From Schistosoma mansoni (lineage: Eukaryota > Platyhelminthes > Trematoda > Strigeidida > Schistosomatidae), in assembly GCF_000237925.1 (NCBI RefSeq), contig NW_017386107.1, positions 1-64,000 on the forward strand: a stretch of 64,000 nucleotides of DNA. Reading direction: 5' to 3'. The translations under genes were made by a program, and so were the position numbers. Of this stretch, positions 46,601 through 49,199 are shown in pieces (position 1 is the stretch's first letter; every line of letters starts with the position of its first letter). The notes beneath the pieces were generated by a model. The model searched no databases, had not been told where the DNA came from, and saw nothing but the letters and a program-made list of their open reading frames with translations.

Positions 46601-48692
46601 CATCCAGTTAAATGAACTGGTCCAATGTGAAGGTAAATTGAAAACATATGTACTTCAGAAGCTTTAATCGTCCACCAATTCAAGCCTAATCACTGTATAC
46701 TAATAAAACAACGCGTCCAATCATTTTACACTGGCTTTAACTACCATTCCAATATTTCACTTTCAGTAATCTATTCTTATCACAATCAATACATGTCCTA
46801 ATCATCTCAGACGATAATGACTCGTCACCTCCTCAATCGATTCGCCATACACTCAACTACTTCACTCCCCATCGTTAGTTTAGGTGTTGATGCAGACCAC
46901 TCGTGAAGTAACGCTTTGCATTTAGAGTGGGAGAAACGCATCCCAAATATGCTAGCATTGGTGTCTAACGTCATCAGAAGACTCCGCACTTTTTCAGCGT
47001 CTTCGTCAAACAGAAGCGTATCATGTGTATTCTAAGTCAACAAGATGACCACCTGTTAGGAAATTGGCTCCTGAAAAGCTAGACGATGAGGGAGTTATCT
47101 CCAAGGGAATGTCTATGACAAAGTTAAATAAGAGTTGAGAAAACAAACAAGCTTGACAAACACCATTTGAAGTTGTCGACTACAATGTCATCTTCCCATA
47201 AGCTCTGATTCGGCCAGTAGTGTTTGGGTCATTAATTACTACTACAGTGTTATTCTCTCCACTGAATTTTGATATTTTCACTGTCTCTGTGTTTGTTTAA
47301 TACTAAATTCGTTTTGTGCCATGGTTATTTTAAAGTAAATAATAATCCTTGAAATGGTTTGTAAAGGGTCAGGTGATGAGAGTTAACTCTATAGGATTGT
47401 CTATTTCAGAATTAAATAAAGTGGGGAAGACAAACAAGACCAGTTGAATGGAACTACGTCCAGTTCCCAGACAACGATTGTACGAAGGCATTCCTAATAA
47501 CTAGACAAAATAAATCTGTAACTAGTCATTTATGAAAGGTTACCAAACTGAATTGGAACCATTTTTGTTCTGAGAGGATTAAACTTGAGGGAAAGTCGAC
47601 GTACAATCTTATTTTGGGGATCCATTTCACCAGCATGTATAAAGAGCAATGAACTACTTTCAGATTTTTAAATGTAATGGATTAATTAACCCTCCATACA
47701 ACAATTTTAATTTTTGAGTATCAAGTCCTTTTTTGTACATTTTCCCGAAGGGAACGAAATGTTCAAGATTCACACCATAATACATATAACCATCTTACTA
47801 CGCAGTCATTCAATGACTAGTAGGAGTTTTGGGACATATTTACTAAAAACTAGTTATATATTTGGTCCAATTGATCATGTCTAGATTACTATACTTTACT
47901 TCGGTTAACATTATACGGAAACTAGTCACGTTACTCTACAATGAAGAACAAATTGACTAGTTGTTTGTTGAAGAGAGTTTGACCTGATCGTTTGGAAACT
48001 AAAGTAACTTGATGTTTGAAATGATGAGGAAGATCTGAAGTACAAGTGAATGCTTTCATGGAAGCTTAGGGAATATGGCGCCATTACATTGTCGAGAATG
48101 CCTGTAGTCTGAAACAGAATTATATACAATCATCTCTTCGACGGACAGTACCTAACTACCAGAACTACATTTTTCTATGGAAATGCATAGATTTATGGTT
48201 TGTTATGTGCAGGAGACTAGTGTTTTATAACGTAAAACATTGGACTTCTTTGAGTTTTCTCAATATATGCCCCAAAAGGAACAGCTAGTTACAGGTTACA
48301 AAATTTTTACAGCTTCCGCTAATAAAGTTTGTCAAAATAATGCTCTTACCTCGTTCCCAAACTGCATCAAGTGGTGTATCGTTAGCAATGCTTTGAATAC
48401 AACAACCAAGTTGCTATGTTGTGTGCGGATGACGATTTGGTTAGCGAAATCCGGGACTGAAAGGCGAGGTTCAAATGTGCATTGAACAAGATCTTTATTA
48501 TTCACAAACGGTTATTCAGACACTTACAGGACAAATGTTTTCTTTTAGGAGCGCACATTTCTTCTGTTGTAGCTTTGCAATAACTTTAACAACTACAGAG
48601 CCTGATAAAGTATACTTCATTGCTGTCACTAAGTCTGAAAGACTCTGACCAGTTCCACTACCAGCCAACTGTTTAACGACCTTCCCGGCCAT
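3540..48692 (-). CDS. PICALM: AP180/CALM-type clathrin assembly protein (12 exons, one not found)
   Basis: Phosphoinositide-binding adaptor that recruits clathrin and AP-2 at the plasma membrane during endocytosis. Minus-strand coding exons: 48528-48692, 48350-48492, [one missing], 32707-32809, 30601-30640, 21912-21968, 21524-21635, 17882-17988, 16275-16334, 14922-14992, 11413-11840, 9709-9951, 3540-3886; all junctions have GT/AG and matching phase except around the missing exon. The ANTH domain runs from exon 1 to the 14.9 kb exon: [14 protein letters not shown] (the PIP2-binding Lys/Arg/His patch), [66 protein letters not shown]. The C-terminal part is low-complexity with endocytic motifs: NPF twice, a DLL and a clathrin-box-like LLSFD, and a conserved end segment ([12 protein letters not shown]). 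Start chosen at the ATG giving MAGKVV, about 15 residues longer than vertebrate proteins. Oddities: a one-base frameshift in exon 1, and one short exon (about 79 bp expected by phase) not located, perhaps in the gap at 46125-46324. Confidence 0.9.
4215..4561 (+). repeat. Family A element (3' two thirds)
   Basis: From GCGAATGTCCAGCGCTTTAA to the CACACAAATC hairpin, then replaced by a TA microsatellite. Lies in the last PICALM intron. Confidence 0.85.
4564..4606. repeat. TA microsatellite
   Basis: 43-base TA run at the 3' end of a family A copy, probably expanded from its TATATA-containing tail. Confidence 0.9.
4700..4850 (+). repeat. SINE S fragment with cut-off hammerhead
   Basis: Has the tRNA-like B box (GGTTGGAATCTCGCGAG) and the first half of the hammerhead (CTGAGGAGTCCCATAATAGG), but the GAAAC strand is replaced by unrelated sequence, so no ribozyme fold is possible. 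A further degraded tail follows to about 5035. Confidence 0.75.
5210..5431. other. Assembly gap (222 N)
   Basis: Run of N; ORFs spanning it are artefacts. Confidence 0.99.
5945..6260. repeat. Two degraded SINE S copies, head to head
   Basis: 5945-6090 reads in minus (AGACTCCTCAGTGGTGTACG is the reversed hammerhead start); 6160-6260 reads in plus (CACTACTGAGGAG, CGGCCAGTGCTTCCAGG). Both hammerheads have lost core bases. Confidence 0.65.
6520..6800 (-). repeat. Possible solo LTR fragment (fossil)
   Basis: Shares the layout and short blocks (ACTTGAACAC, AGAGAAAAAGCGCTTTAC, GGTATTTAT) with the LTR-like blocks at 20053 and 24715. Old and broken; family Ty3/Gypsy by analogy only. Confidence 0.3.
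6865..6990 (-). repeat. SINE S fragment, degraded
   Basis: Reversed 3' part and hammerhead remnant (GGATTCTTCAGTGGTGCGCA). Confidence 0.6.
7155..7354. other. Assembly gap (200 N)
   Basis: Run of exactly 200 N ending at the 5' edge of a SINE S copy, probably a repeat-collapse gap. Confidence 0.99.
7355..7735 (+). repeat. SINE S, near full length
   Basis: Order: upstream module (CTCACTAGTGACTGACTTCA), tRNA-like part with A box (GCTCAATGGTCTAGAGATTA) and B box (GGGTTCGAATTTC), hammerhead, then the 3' tail (TCCAGGTTTCCCATGGTGG, CTAGCTTCAATTGACTCATG). Pol III-type promoter inferred from the boxes. Confidence 0.85.
7618..7666 (+). ncRNA. Type I hammerhead ribozyme in SINE S
   Basis: Stem I GCACTG/CAGTGC, core CTGAGGA, stem II GTCC/GGAC closed by CATAATA, GAAAC, stem III GGCC palindrome, cleavage site GTC ending at 7660. 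An extra ACA sits between stem I and the core, so activity may be reduced. Confidence 0.75.
8247..8695 (-). repeat. LINE-B 3' end
   Basis: Starts with the reversed GACT-repeat tail (CAGTCAGTCAGCTACAACG), then 3' UTR, then the C-terminal coding end: antisense to ...MAQNRS..W, matching 34835-35440 closely. Truncated at its 5' side. Confidence 0.85.
8855..9070 (-). repeat. SINE S, degraded
   Basis: Reversed tRNA-like region and module (AAATAGATGAAAGGTTGCGC, GTTAGACATTAAAACCGTTG), followed by a plus tail (CGTCTAATGCTTTCAG). Two overlapping pieces in opposite orientation. Confidence 0.6.
9071..9708. other. Intron, nothing recognised
   Basis: AT-rich intron with a weak tRNA-like trace near 9150-9210 that I could not support. 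Confidence 0.4.
9709..9951 (-). CDS. PICALM: PICALM exon (243 bp, NPF motif)
   Basis: Encodes [16 protein letters not shown], then a Ser/Pro/Gln-rich run with HSTNPFLSN, like the SLNPFL of vertebrate CALM. Acceptor TTATAG, donor GTGAGT, ends in phase 1. Confidence 0.85.
10195..10430 (+). repeat. Family A element, degenerate 3' half
   Basis: TTACCATAGGACTGCATCTC through GGTCAAAG and the degraded hairpin to TTGGTGCTCATTTGT. Confidence 0.7.
10825..11180 (-). repeat. SINE S, near full length, degraded
   Basis: Reversed 3' tail (GGGGGTTTGTGGAGATT), tRNA-like region (GTGAACGCTTAACCTCTAGA) and upstream module ending TCAGTCACTAGTGAGCACAT. The hammerhead region is deleted. Confidence 0.75.
11190..11385 (+). 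repeat. SINE S inverted tail plus hammerhead remnant
   Basis: A reversed tail (11195-11275) meets a plus copy starting in stem I (GCACTGCCAAGGAGTCCC). The core reads CCAAGGA instead of CTGAGGA, so the ribozyme is dead. The same tail sequence flanks both sides, giving a long hairpin. Confidence 0.7.
11413..11840 (-). CDS. PICALM: PICALM exon (428 bp, clathrin/AP-2 binding region)
   Basis: Low-complexity Ser/Asn-rich stretch with a short charged helix ([16 protein letters not shown]) like the coiled segment after the ANTH domain in CALM, then [15 protein letters not shown] with DLL and an LLSFD clathrin-box-like motif. Acceptor TTCACAG. Donor chosen as G|GTTGGT because it alone keeps the next exon open. 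Confidence 0.85.
11925..12440 (+). repeat. Family A element, near full length
   Basis: CCCCCTCAAATGTCCTGGTA start, through the hairpin CACACAAATCAAATGAGATT, to the tail TTTATGTGTTTAGATAAATT. Confidence 0.88.
12715..12880 (-). repeat. LINE-B 3' UTR fragment
   Basis: Reversed GACT tail (AGTTAGTCAGTCAGCTACAA) and ~120 bases of 3' UTR matching 8247-8390. Confidence 0.75.
13040..13245 (-). repeat. Unnamed repeat U, copy 1
   Basis: ATTTAAGATAGCGAGTCTTG through AACCCTGGTAAGTAG is an inverted match to 24045-24245. No coding or known-family signal. Confidence 0.7.
13408..13740 (-). repeat. LINE-B 3' end
   Basis: GACT tail, 3' UTR (antisense of 27420-27580) and the last codons (MAQNR-like) up to 13735. 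Confidence 0.82.
14045..14425 (-). repeat. Family A element, 5'-truncated
   Basis: AT tail, hairpin, then to CGGTTAAAGCGCTGGACATT; the 5' ~200 bases are missing. Confidence 0.85.
14565..14690 (-). repeat. Family A 3' end only
   Basis: Only the tail and hairpin (TTATTTGAACATATAAATAT to ACCCAAACCGAAGCAG): a strongly 5'-truncated copy as expected of target-primed insertion. Confidence 0.8.
14922..14992 (-). CDS. PICALM: PICALM exon (71 bp, end of ANTH)
   Basis: Encodes [20 protein letters not shown] then QAEK, aligning with the final ANTH helix of vertebrate CALM (SSLLEALEQHLASLEGK). Acceptor CAACAG, donor GTAAGT, ends in phase 2. Confidence 0.92.
15013..15055 (-). repeat. LINE-B tail, ~40 bp
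   Basis: CAGTCAGTCAGATACAACG and GACCAGGCACATATATG only; extreme 5' truncation. Confidence 0.6.
15056..16274. other. Intron, nothing recognised
   Basis: AT-rich, no repeat family or coding signal beyond short random ORFs; GAACCAACGCATATCTGCCC and nearby bases (15880-15960) may be a further LINE-B tail trace. Confidence 0.4.
16275..16334 (-). CDS. PICALM: PICALM exon (60 bp, NPF motif)
   Basis: Encodes [20 protein letters not shown], replacing the vertebrate linker before the last ANTH helix. Contains an NPF, a motif bound by EH-domain endocytic proteins. Good acceptor (CTTCAG) and donor (GTAAGT). May be alternatively used since it is a multiple of three. Confidence 0.78.
16430..16840 (+). 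repeat. Sm-alpha-like satellite/SINE unit, partial tandem
   Basis: TTCCACTGCTAGTCACTATC occurs at 16465 and again at 16790, so one whole ~325-bp monomer is followed head to tail by the start of the next. Within it lie an A box (GTGGCCGAGTGGATAACG), a B box (GGGTTCGAGTGCC) and a hammerhead. This is the arrangement known for schistosome Sm-alpha satellite DNA with hammerheads. Confidence 0.85.
16741..16793 (+). ncRNA. Hammerhead of the Sm-alpha-like unit, core mutated
   Basis: Stem I CCAG/CTGG, stem II GTCC/GGAC, GAAAC, stem III GC..GC, cleavage GTC at 16782-16784. The core reads CTAACGA where CTGANGA is required, so it is probably inactive. Confidence 0.75.
17230..17340 (-). repeat. SINE S tail and reversed hammerhead half
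   Basis: Reversed tail (GAGTCAATTGAAGCAAGACC), then GGACGGCCGTTTCGTCC and TATTATGGGACTC, directly abutting the next plus copy. Confidence 0.8.
17338..17735 (+). repeat. SINE S, full length
   Basis: Full order of parts: upstream module, A box, B box (GGATTCGAATCTC), hammerhead, tail to CTCCACAAAACCCCTTCTGA. With the reversed copy to its left it forms a large inverted repeat. Confidence 0.88.
17605..17650 (+). ncRNA. Type I hammerhead ribozyme, intact core
   Basis: Stem I GCACTG/TAGTGC (one G-U), CTGAGGA, stem II GTCC/GGAC, GAAAC, GGCC stem III, cleavage site ATC ending at 17644 (NUH rule kept). All invariant bases present. Confidence 0.82.
17882..17988 (-). CDS. PICALM: PICALM exon (107 bp)
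   Basis: Encodes [35 protein letters not shown], matching the family's KYFDMKKNQCKEGLDIYKKF. Acceptor ACACAG, donor GTAATT. Confidence 0.92.
18290..18388 (-). repeat. SINE S tail, cut at hammerhead stem III
   Basis: Reversed tail ending exactly GGACGGCCG, then unrelated sequence (CAGAGGCTGTTCTGG). The 18389-18545 block is unidentified. Confidence 0.78.
18546..19190. other. Intron, nothing recognised
   Basis: AT-rich; a tRNA-like B box (GGGTTCGATTCC) lies just after, near 19215, with no other SINE part. Confidence 0.4.
19265..19752 (-). repeat. Family A element, near full length
   Basis: Tail, hairpin with the loop in the flipped orientation, body and GGGCTCTTCCCACTCTCGGC-like 5' end to CATTCGGGGGC; a 40-base internal deletion near 19650. 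Confidence 0.87.
19753..19842 (+). repeat. SINE S 3' part
   Basis: ACTAGGATGAAATGGCCG, then the tail GCTTTTAGATTTTCAATGGT. Confidence 0.6.
20053..20980 (-). mobile_element. Ty3/Gypsy LTR retrotransposon fossil (integrase end + LTR)
   Basis: The 20311-20976 minus reading has the C-terminal integrase GPY/F-like module ([34 protein letters not shown]). A purine-rich tract (AAAGGGGGGAGG) is followed at 20349 by TGTAAGGATGG, the likely start of the 3' LTR, ending in CA near 20053 (about 295 bp). Only this 3' end is present; the rest of the element is missing, so it is a broken fossil. Confidence 0.7.
21524..21635 (-). CDS. PICALM: PICALM exon (112 bp)
   Basis: Encodes [37 protein letters not shown], the helix of the ANTH domain containing the highly conserved YNEG. 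Donor GTAAGT; ends in phase 1 (G|GT). Confidence 0.92.
21670..21835. repeat. SINE S tail palindrome
   Basis: A reversed and a forward SINE S tail meet at GGAC|GTCC (centre 21763/21764), giving arms of about 70-80 bases that pair almost perfectly (e.g. GGAAGCACTGGAC with GTCCAATGCTTCC). Confidence 0.85.
21912..21968 (-). CDS. PICALM: PICALM exon (57 bp)
   Basis: Encodes [19 protein letters not shown] (19 residues), matching the family's LLKTVPIIQNQMDALLDF. Acceptor AATAG, donor GTAAGT, phase 0 at both ends. Confidence 0.9.
22210..22475 (+). mobile_element. SR2-like LINE: inverted 5' UTR joined to 3' end
   Basis: 22215-22300 is the reverse complement of an SR2-like 5' UTR (CCCGGGTAAAGGAGGAGGG also at 58189). 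From 22312 the plus strand encodes the LINE's C-terminal tail ([14 protein letters not shown] in one frame; the family's GRPKNTLRRE is frame-shifted). The middle of the element is lost. Confidence 0.65.
22775..23275 (+). repeat. Family A element, near full length
   Basis: CCCCCAAATGTCCTGGTACG through the body and hairpin to TTCAAATAAATAAATAATAA. Confidence 0.9.
23715..24008. repeat. SINE S inverted pair
   Basis: Reversed tail 23725-23819 ends at GGACGGCCG; a forward copy begins at once at TGCTCTGGTGCGAGACTG and runs through hammerhead and tail. The two tails would pair over ~85 bases. Confidence 0.85.
23880..23925 (+). ncRNA. Type I hammerhead ribozyme, one stem II mismatch
   Basis: Stem I GCACTG/CAGTGC, CTGAGGA, stem II GTCC/GAAC (one C-A mismatch), GAAAC, cleavage site TTC ending 23919. 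Core intact. Confidence 0.72.
24045..24245 (+). repeat. Unnamed repeat U, copy 2
   Basis: CTTACCAGGGTTAAAATAGG to TCTTAAATCTGGTTGG is the inverted match of 13040-13245, about 85% identical by eye. Confidence 0.7.
24715..24975 (-). repeat. Possible solo LTR (fossil)
   Basis: Blocks shared with the Gypsy LTR at 20053 (GACTTGAACAC, TAGGTATTTATGGAT, TCTAGAATGTTCC, GGCTCTTTATGAGCC). No internal region. Old and broken. Confidence 0.4.
25385..25560 (+). repeat. Third tRNA-headed SINE with hammerhead remnant
   Basis: tRNA-like head: A box TTAGCTCAGTGGTAACG, B box GGGATCGAATCC, then a hammerhead-shaped block and GGTTTCCTGTTGACCACC. It differs from SINE S and Sm-alpha along its length. Confidence 0.72.
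25489..25533 (+). ncRNA. Hammerhead-like fold with compensated stem II
   Basis: Stem I CCTTG/CAGGG, core CTGACGA, stem II GTGC CAAGTA GCAC, then GACAC where GAAAC is required, and a GTC cleavage triplet. Stem II differs from SINE S and Sm-alpha (GTCC/GGAC) at paired positions on both strands. The GACA change probably inactivates it. Confidence 0.6.
25925..26015 (-). repeat. tRNA-like fragment
   Basis: Minus strand shows AGTGGCTTAGTGCTCAGAA and GAGTTCGAACCCC (A and B boxes) without a mature tRNA fold; likely SINE head rather than a tRNA gene. Confidence 0.45.
26060..27588 (+). mobile_element. LINE-B (non-LTR retrotransposon), RT C-terminal half to 3' end
   Basis: Broken reading of a reverse-transcriptase [23 protein letters not shown], a large deletion over most of [62 protein letters not shown], then LGHVLRMP and DMAQNR. 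Several stops and shifts. Ends at GACTGACTGACTGATA, a short tandem repeat tail as in RTE-clade LINEs. 3' UTR defines the tails seen elsewhere in the window. Confidence 0.85.
27960..28336 (-). repeat. SINE S, degraded, full length
   Basis: Reversed tail, tRNA-like region (GAACGCTTAACCTCTAAACC), module (CTAGTCATAGCTTCTTACTA), then a plus-strand tail scrap (TGATGCTTCTACGTTTTCAA) up to the gap. Confidence 0.7.
28337..28564. other. Assembly gap (228 N)
   Basis: Run of N. Confidence 0.99.
28637..29060. repeat. Sm-alpha-like unit, inverted pair
   Basis: 28637-28940 is a reversed monomer: TTGTAAGCAAAGATGGATAG, mutated hammerhead (28670-28730), B box, A box (GCGTTATCCACTCAGCGACT) to ATTGGCATATGTGCAT. 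At 28941 it switches to a forward unit starting CCGCGCGTCCTGG, the stem III / cleavage site. The hammerhead keeps CTGACGA and stem II but GAAAC is lost. Confidence 0.8.
29061..29260. other. Assembly gap (200 N)
   Basis: Run of N inside the Sm-alpha-like repeat; a SINE S tail scrap (TCAATCGACTCATGATTTCA) follows at 29313. Confidence 0.99.
29655..29905 (-). repeat. SINE S, tRNA head to tail
   Basis: Reversed copy with tail, intact hammerhead, B box (GAGATTCGAACCCAGGACC reads reversed) and A box (GATAGACCACTGAGTCAGC). Upstream module cut after AATGTCTAACCTCA. Confidence 0.87.
29743..29790 (-). ncRNA. Type I hammerhead ribozyme, consensus core
   Basis: Stem I CACTG/CAGTG, CTGAGGA, stem II GTCC/GGAC, GAAAC, GGCC stem III, GTC cleavage site. 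The best-preserved hammerhead in the window; it is in the sense direction of the PICALM intron. Confidence 0.85.
30340..30412 (-). repeat. LINE-B 3' UTR scrap
   Basis: CAGTCAGTCAATCACAATGT and TTGCTATACCACATCAG match the 27500-27590 tail. Confidence 0.65.
30601..30640 (-). CDS. PICALM: PICALM exon (40 bp)
   Basis: Micro-exon encoding [13 protein letters not shown], matching the family's DGVMRTMNTEK. Acceptor TATAG and donor GTAAG are both present and phases fit the neighbours. Confidence 0.88.
30930..31080. repeat. Possible LTR fragment (fossil)
   Basis: ATTCTAGAAAGCTC, GAACTCTTCGGCTCCACTAG and GCCCTCCTATAAG are laid out like 24880-24975. Weak and broken. Confidence 0.3.
31081..31770. other. 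Intron, nothing recognised
   Basis: AT-rich; no repeat shared with the rest of the window was seen. Confidence 0.4.
31775..32290 (-). repeat. Family A element, full length
   Basis: Tail at 31785, hairpin, body, and the whole 5' end to GTACCAGGGCATTTGGGGGC. One of the best references for the family (~515 bp). Confidence 0.9.
32707..32809 (-). CDS. PICALM: PICALM exon (ANTH, YLDEKA segment)
   Basis: 103 bp between CAG acceptor and GTAAGT donor; encodes [34 protein letters not shown], aligning with the vertebrate YSRYLNEKAVSYRQVAFDF block. It starts in phase 1, while exon 2 ends in phase 0, so one exon is missing between them. Confidence 0.93.
32875..33690 (+). mobile_element. Penelope-like element fragment (GIY-YIG end)
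   Basis: The frame at 32925-33160 gives [29 protein letters not shown] and [10 protein letters not shown], the spacing of a Penelope-type GIY-YIG nuclease end (...YIGQTGR..HRLAVKRND..), with the YIG itself degraded. From 33161 the sequence is shared with 41901-42142 and 45857-46124, probably the element's 3' part. It starts right next to a PICALM exon. Confidence 0.55.
33707..34200 (-). repeat. LINE-B 3' end, degraded
   Basis: GACT tail remnant (CAGTCAGTTATACGCAACG), 3' UTR, coding end antisense (ATCACCCAAAGTCCCTAACC) to ~34120, and TCAATCATCTCAGACGATAA shared with the LINE-B piece at 46795. Confidence 0.7.
34360..34465 (+). repeat. Sm-alpha-like fragment
   Basis: Hammerhead block followed by TTTCACTGCTAACCACCATC and CATCTTTGCTTACAAT; tRNA head missing. 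Confidence 0.75.
34384..34436 (+). ncRNA. Sm-alpha-type hammerhead, intact catalytic core
   Basis: CTGACGA, stem II GTCC/GGAC around AAAATA, GAAAC, GCGC stem III, ATC cleavage triplet. Stem I (CAG/CTG) is separated from the cleavage site by an extra AAA, so folding is weakened. Confidence 0.6.
34835..35440 (+). mobile_element. LINE-B 3' end (open for 134 codons)
   Basis: Open frame 34842-35243: [73 protein letters not shown], then stop, 3' UTR and GACTGACTGAC at the end. 5'-truncated copy; youngest-looking LINE-B here. Confidence 0.87.
35632..36160 (+). repeat. Family A element, full length
   Basis: CCAAATGCCCTGGTACGGCC start, hairpin (CACAAATCGAATGAGATTTG), tail TTCAAATAAATAAATAAATA. Confidence 0.9.
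36235..36585 (+). mobile_element. LINE-B coding fragment, degraded
   Basis: Recognisable as [14 protein letters not shown] and, after breaks, ELSHVDR / [22 protein letters not shown] remnants parallel to 34870-35200. Confidence 0.55.
36715..37140 (+). mobile_element. Penelope-like element, GIY-YIG nuclease end
   Basis: Broken frame with [20 protein letters not shown] (the YIG..R..EH pattern), [20 protein letters not shown] in another frame and [10 protein letters not shown] at the end. It differs from the 32.9 kb fragment, so a second family member. Confidence 0.6.
37325..37797 (-). repeat. Family A element
   Basis: Tail, hairpin with flipped loop, body, 45-base deletion near 37700, and 5' end GTACCAGGGCATTTTGGGGC. 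Confidence 0.88.
37798..38268. other. Intron, nothing recognised
   Basis: AT-rich with a 92-codon ORF (37918-38196) of no recognised family and no conserved motif; treated as chance. Confidence 0.4.
38270..38800 (+). repeat. Family A element, full length
   Basis: GCCCCCAAATGCCCTGGTAC start, hairpin with flipped loop (AAATCTCATTTGATTTG), tail TTTAAATAAATAAATAATAA. Confidence 0.9.
39340..40750 (+). mobile_element. SR2-like LINE, internally deleted and broken
   Basis: Starts with a 5' UTR trace (GAAGGAGGGTTGACAACCTG), jumps to RT ([12 protein letters not shown]), passes the FADY-type box ([13 protein letters not shown], with Y for the second catalytic D), then [40 protein letters not shown] and LQVFIKSCL. 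Many stops and shifts. The endonuclease is absent. Confidence 0.75.
40770..41287 (-). repeat. Family A element, full length, older
   Basis: Tail (TTATTTAAACACATAAACAT), degraded hairpin, body, and 5' end GTACCAGGGAATTTGGGGGT. Abuts the SR2-like copy's 3' end. Confidence 0.85.
41435..41525 (+). mobile_element. SR2-like LINE 3' scrap
   Basis: Encodes [17 protein letters not shown], matching the family's C-terminal [12 protein letters not shown]. Confidence 0.55.
41901..42142 (+). repeat. Penelope-like 3' segment, left part of an interrupted copy
   Basis: Near-identical to 33161-33404; broken by the LINE-A insertion and resumed at 45857. Confidence 0.85.
42143..42500 (+). repeat. Family A-like 5' region of LINE-A
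   Basis: CGAAATGCTCTCACACGGCC through GGTCAAAGGCTCGGGGTGTG to CAGTATCACAGCCCTCACAC, colinear with family A but followed by the LINE ORF region instead of the hairpin and tail. A ~30-base internal deletion near 42299. Confidence 0.88.
45783..45847 (+). repeat. Family A-like 3' end of LINE-A
   Basis: TGTGTGGCGCGTATATATCT and CCAATATTTATGTGCTTAAA, the same terminal sequence as every family A copy, ending right at the target duplication. Confidence 0.88.
45848..46124 (+). repeat. Penelope-like 3' segment, right part
   Basis: Second half of the interrupted copy; identical over most of its length to 33408-33675, then runs into a gap. Confidence 0.85.
46125..46324. other. Assembly gap (200 N)
   Basis: Run of N; the missing PICALM exon could lie here or in another unsequenced stretch. 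Confidence 0.99.
46325..46780. other. Intron, nothing recognised
   Basis: A 71-codon plus ORF (46400-46615) has no recognised relative. Confidence 0.4.
46785..47500 (-). mobile_element. LINE-B RT fragments, reversed
   Basis: Minus strand reads [64 protein letters not shown] region just upstream of what survives at 26.5 kb. A second, overlapping RT scrap lies at 47360-47490. Confidence 0.72.
47501..48349. other. First long PICALM intron, nothing recognised
   Basis: AT-rich. I searched it for the missing ANTH exon (family RFIQYLASRN) and did not find it. Confidence 0.45.
48350..48492 (-). CDS. PICALM: PICALM exon 2 (ANTH)
   Basis: 143 bp; begins after AAAG with AT to complete the Tyr codon of KHLSYLVQCT and ends in phase 0 at GNE before GTAAGA. 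Carries [18 protein letters not shown], the family's helix 3-4 signature. The intron before it is only 35 bp (48493-48527). Confidence 0.9.
48493..48527 (-). other. 35-bp micro-intron of the PICALM gene
   Basis: GTAAGT...AATAAAG between exons 1 and 2; removing it gives KHLSYLVQCT as in the family. Very short 5' introns are a known schistosome trait. Confidence 0.85.
48528..48692 (-). CDS. PICALM: PICALM exon 1 (ANTH start, apparent 1-nt frameshift)
   Basis: Encodes [37 protein letters not shown] and then, one frame over, [17 protein letters not shown]. The family has TVCKATTHE... here, so a single T appears missing in the ATT(T)GC stretch near 48561. Without it the frame would run into a different reading through the donor. 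Donor GTAAGT follows directly. A base-calling or assembly slip is as likely as a real mutation because all other exons are open. Confidence 0.82.
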
Positions 48693-49190
48693 CACTTCGA
48701 ATAAGTAACGCAAGTGTTCGTGAGTGACGCGAAAATTAGAAATATATATATCCAATGTCTTTGTCACTAGCTTGTATAAACTGATTGATTTATTTGCTGC
48801 CGCTTCTTGCTATTGCGTCATTGTTCCAAATATTTAGTTATGTCGAATGGGTGGTAGTCTAGCCACTACACTAATTATAGTCAATATGGTGGTTATTTGT
48901 GGATTTGTACATCTTGTAGTTTGAATGAGTGCGTTTGTCTCAAGGCACAAGGGATTCTGGATACAAGCAGATATAACATTACGATGCACGAGGCTGATTG
49001 GTCACATTGTGGAAACAATAAAATGATAATTCAAGTGCTAAGAAACGAATGTTTCAAGAATGAAGAAATTAGTTAATTGATAATGTGTAAAAAGACCAAG
49101 TTGTAAGGATAAGAAGGAGAGTAGAGATGAAAATAGGAGATAGGAATTTATGTGGTAATGTGGTACTGATGACCGTGGTGATTTATAAGG
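48693..49190. promoter_or_regulatory. Presumed 5' flank of the PICALM gene
   Basis: Upstream of the chosen ATG; no clear TATA box or initiator. The reading stays open upstream to 48767, so the start could be earlier. Confidence 0.3.
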
Positions 49191-49199
49191 CATGGATCA

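Noticed and set aside
48516-48560. In-frame reading [15 protein letters not shown] at the end of PICALM exon 1
   Set aside because: The alternative frame gives the family's KATTEEM...KRKHL and fits the splice phase; the first reading is the product of the one-base shift.
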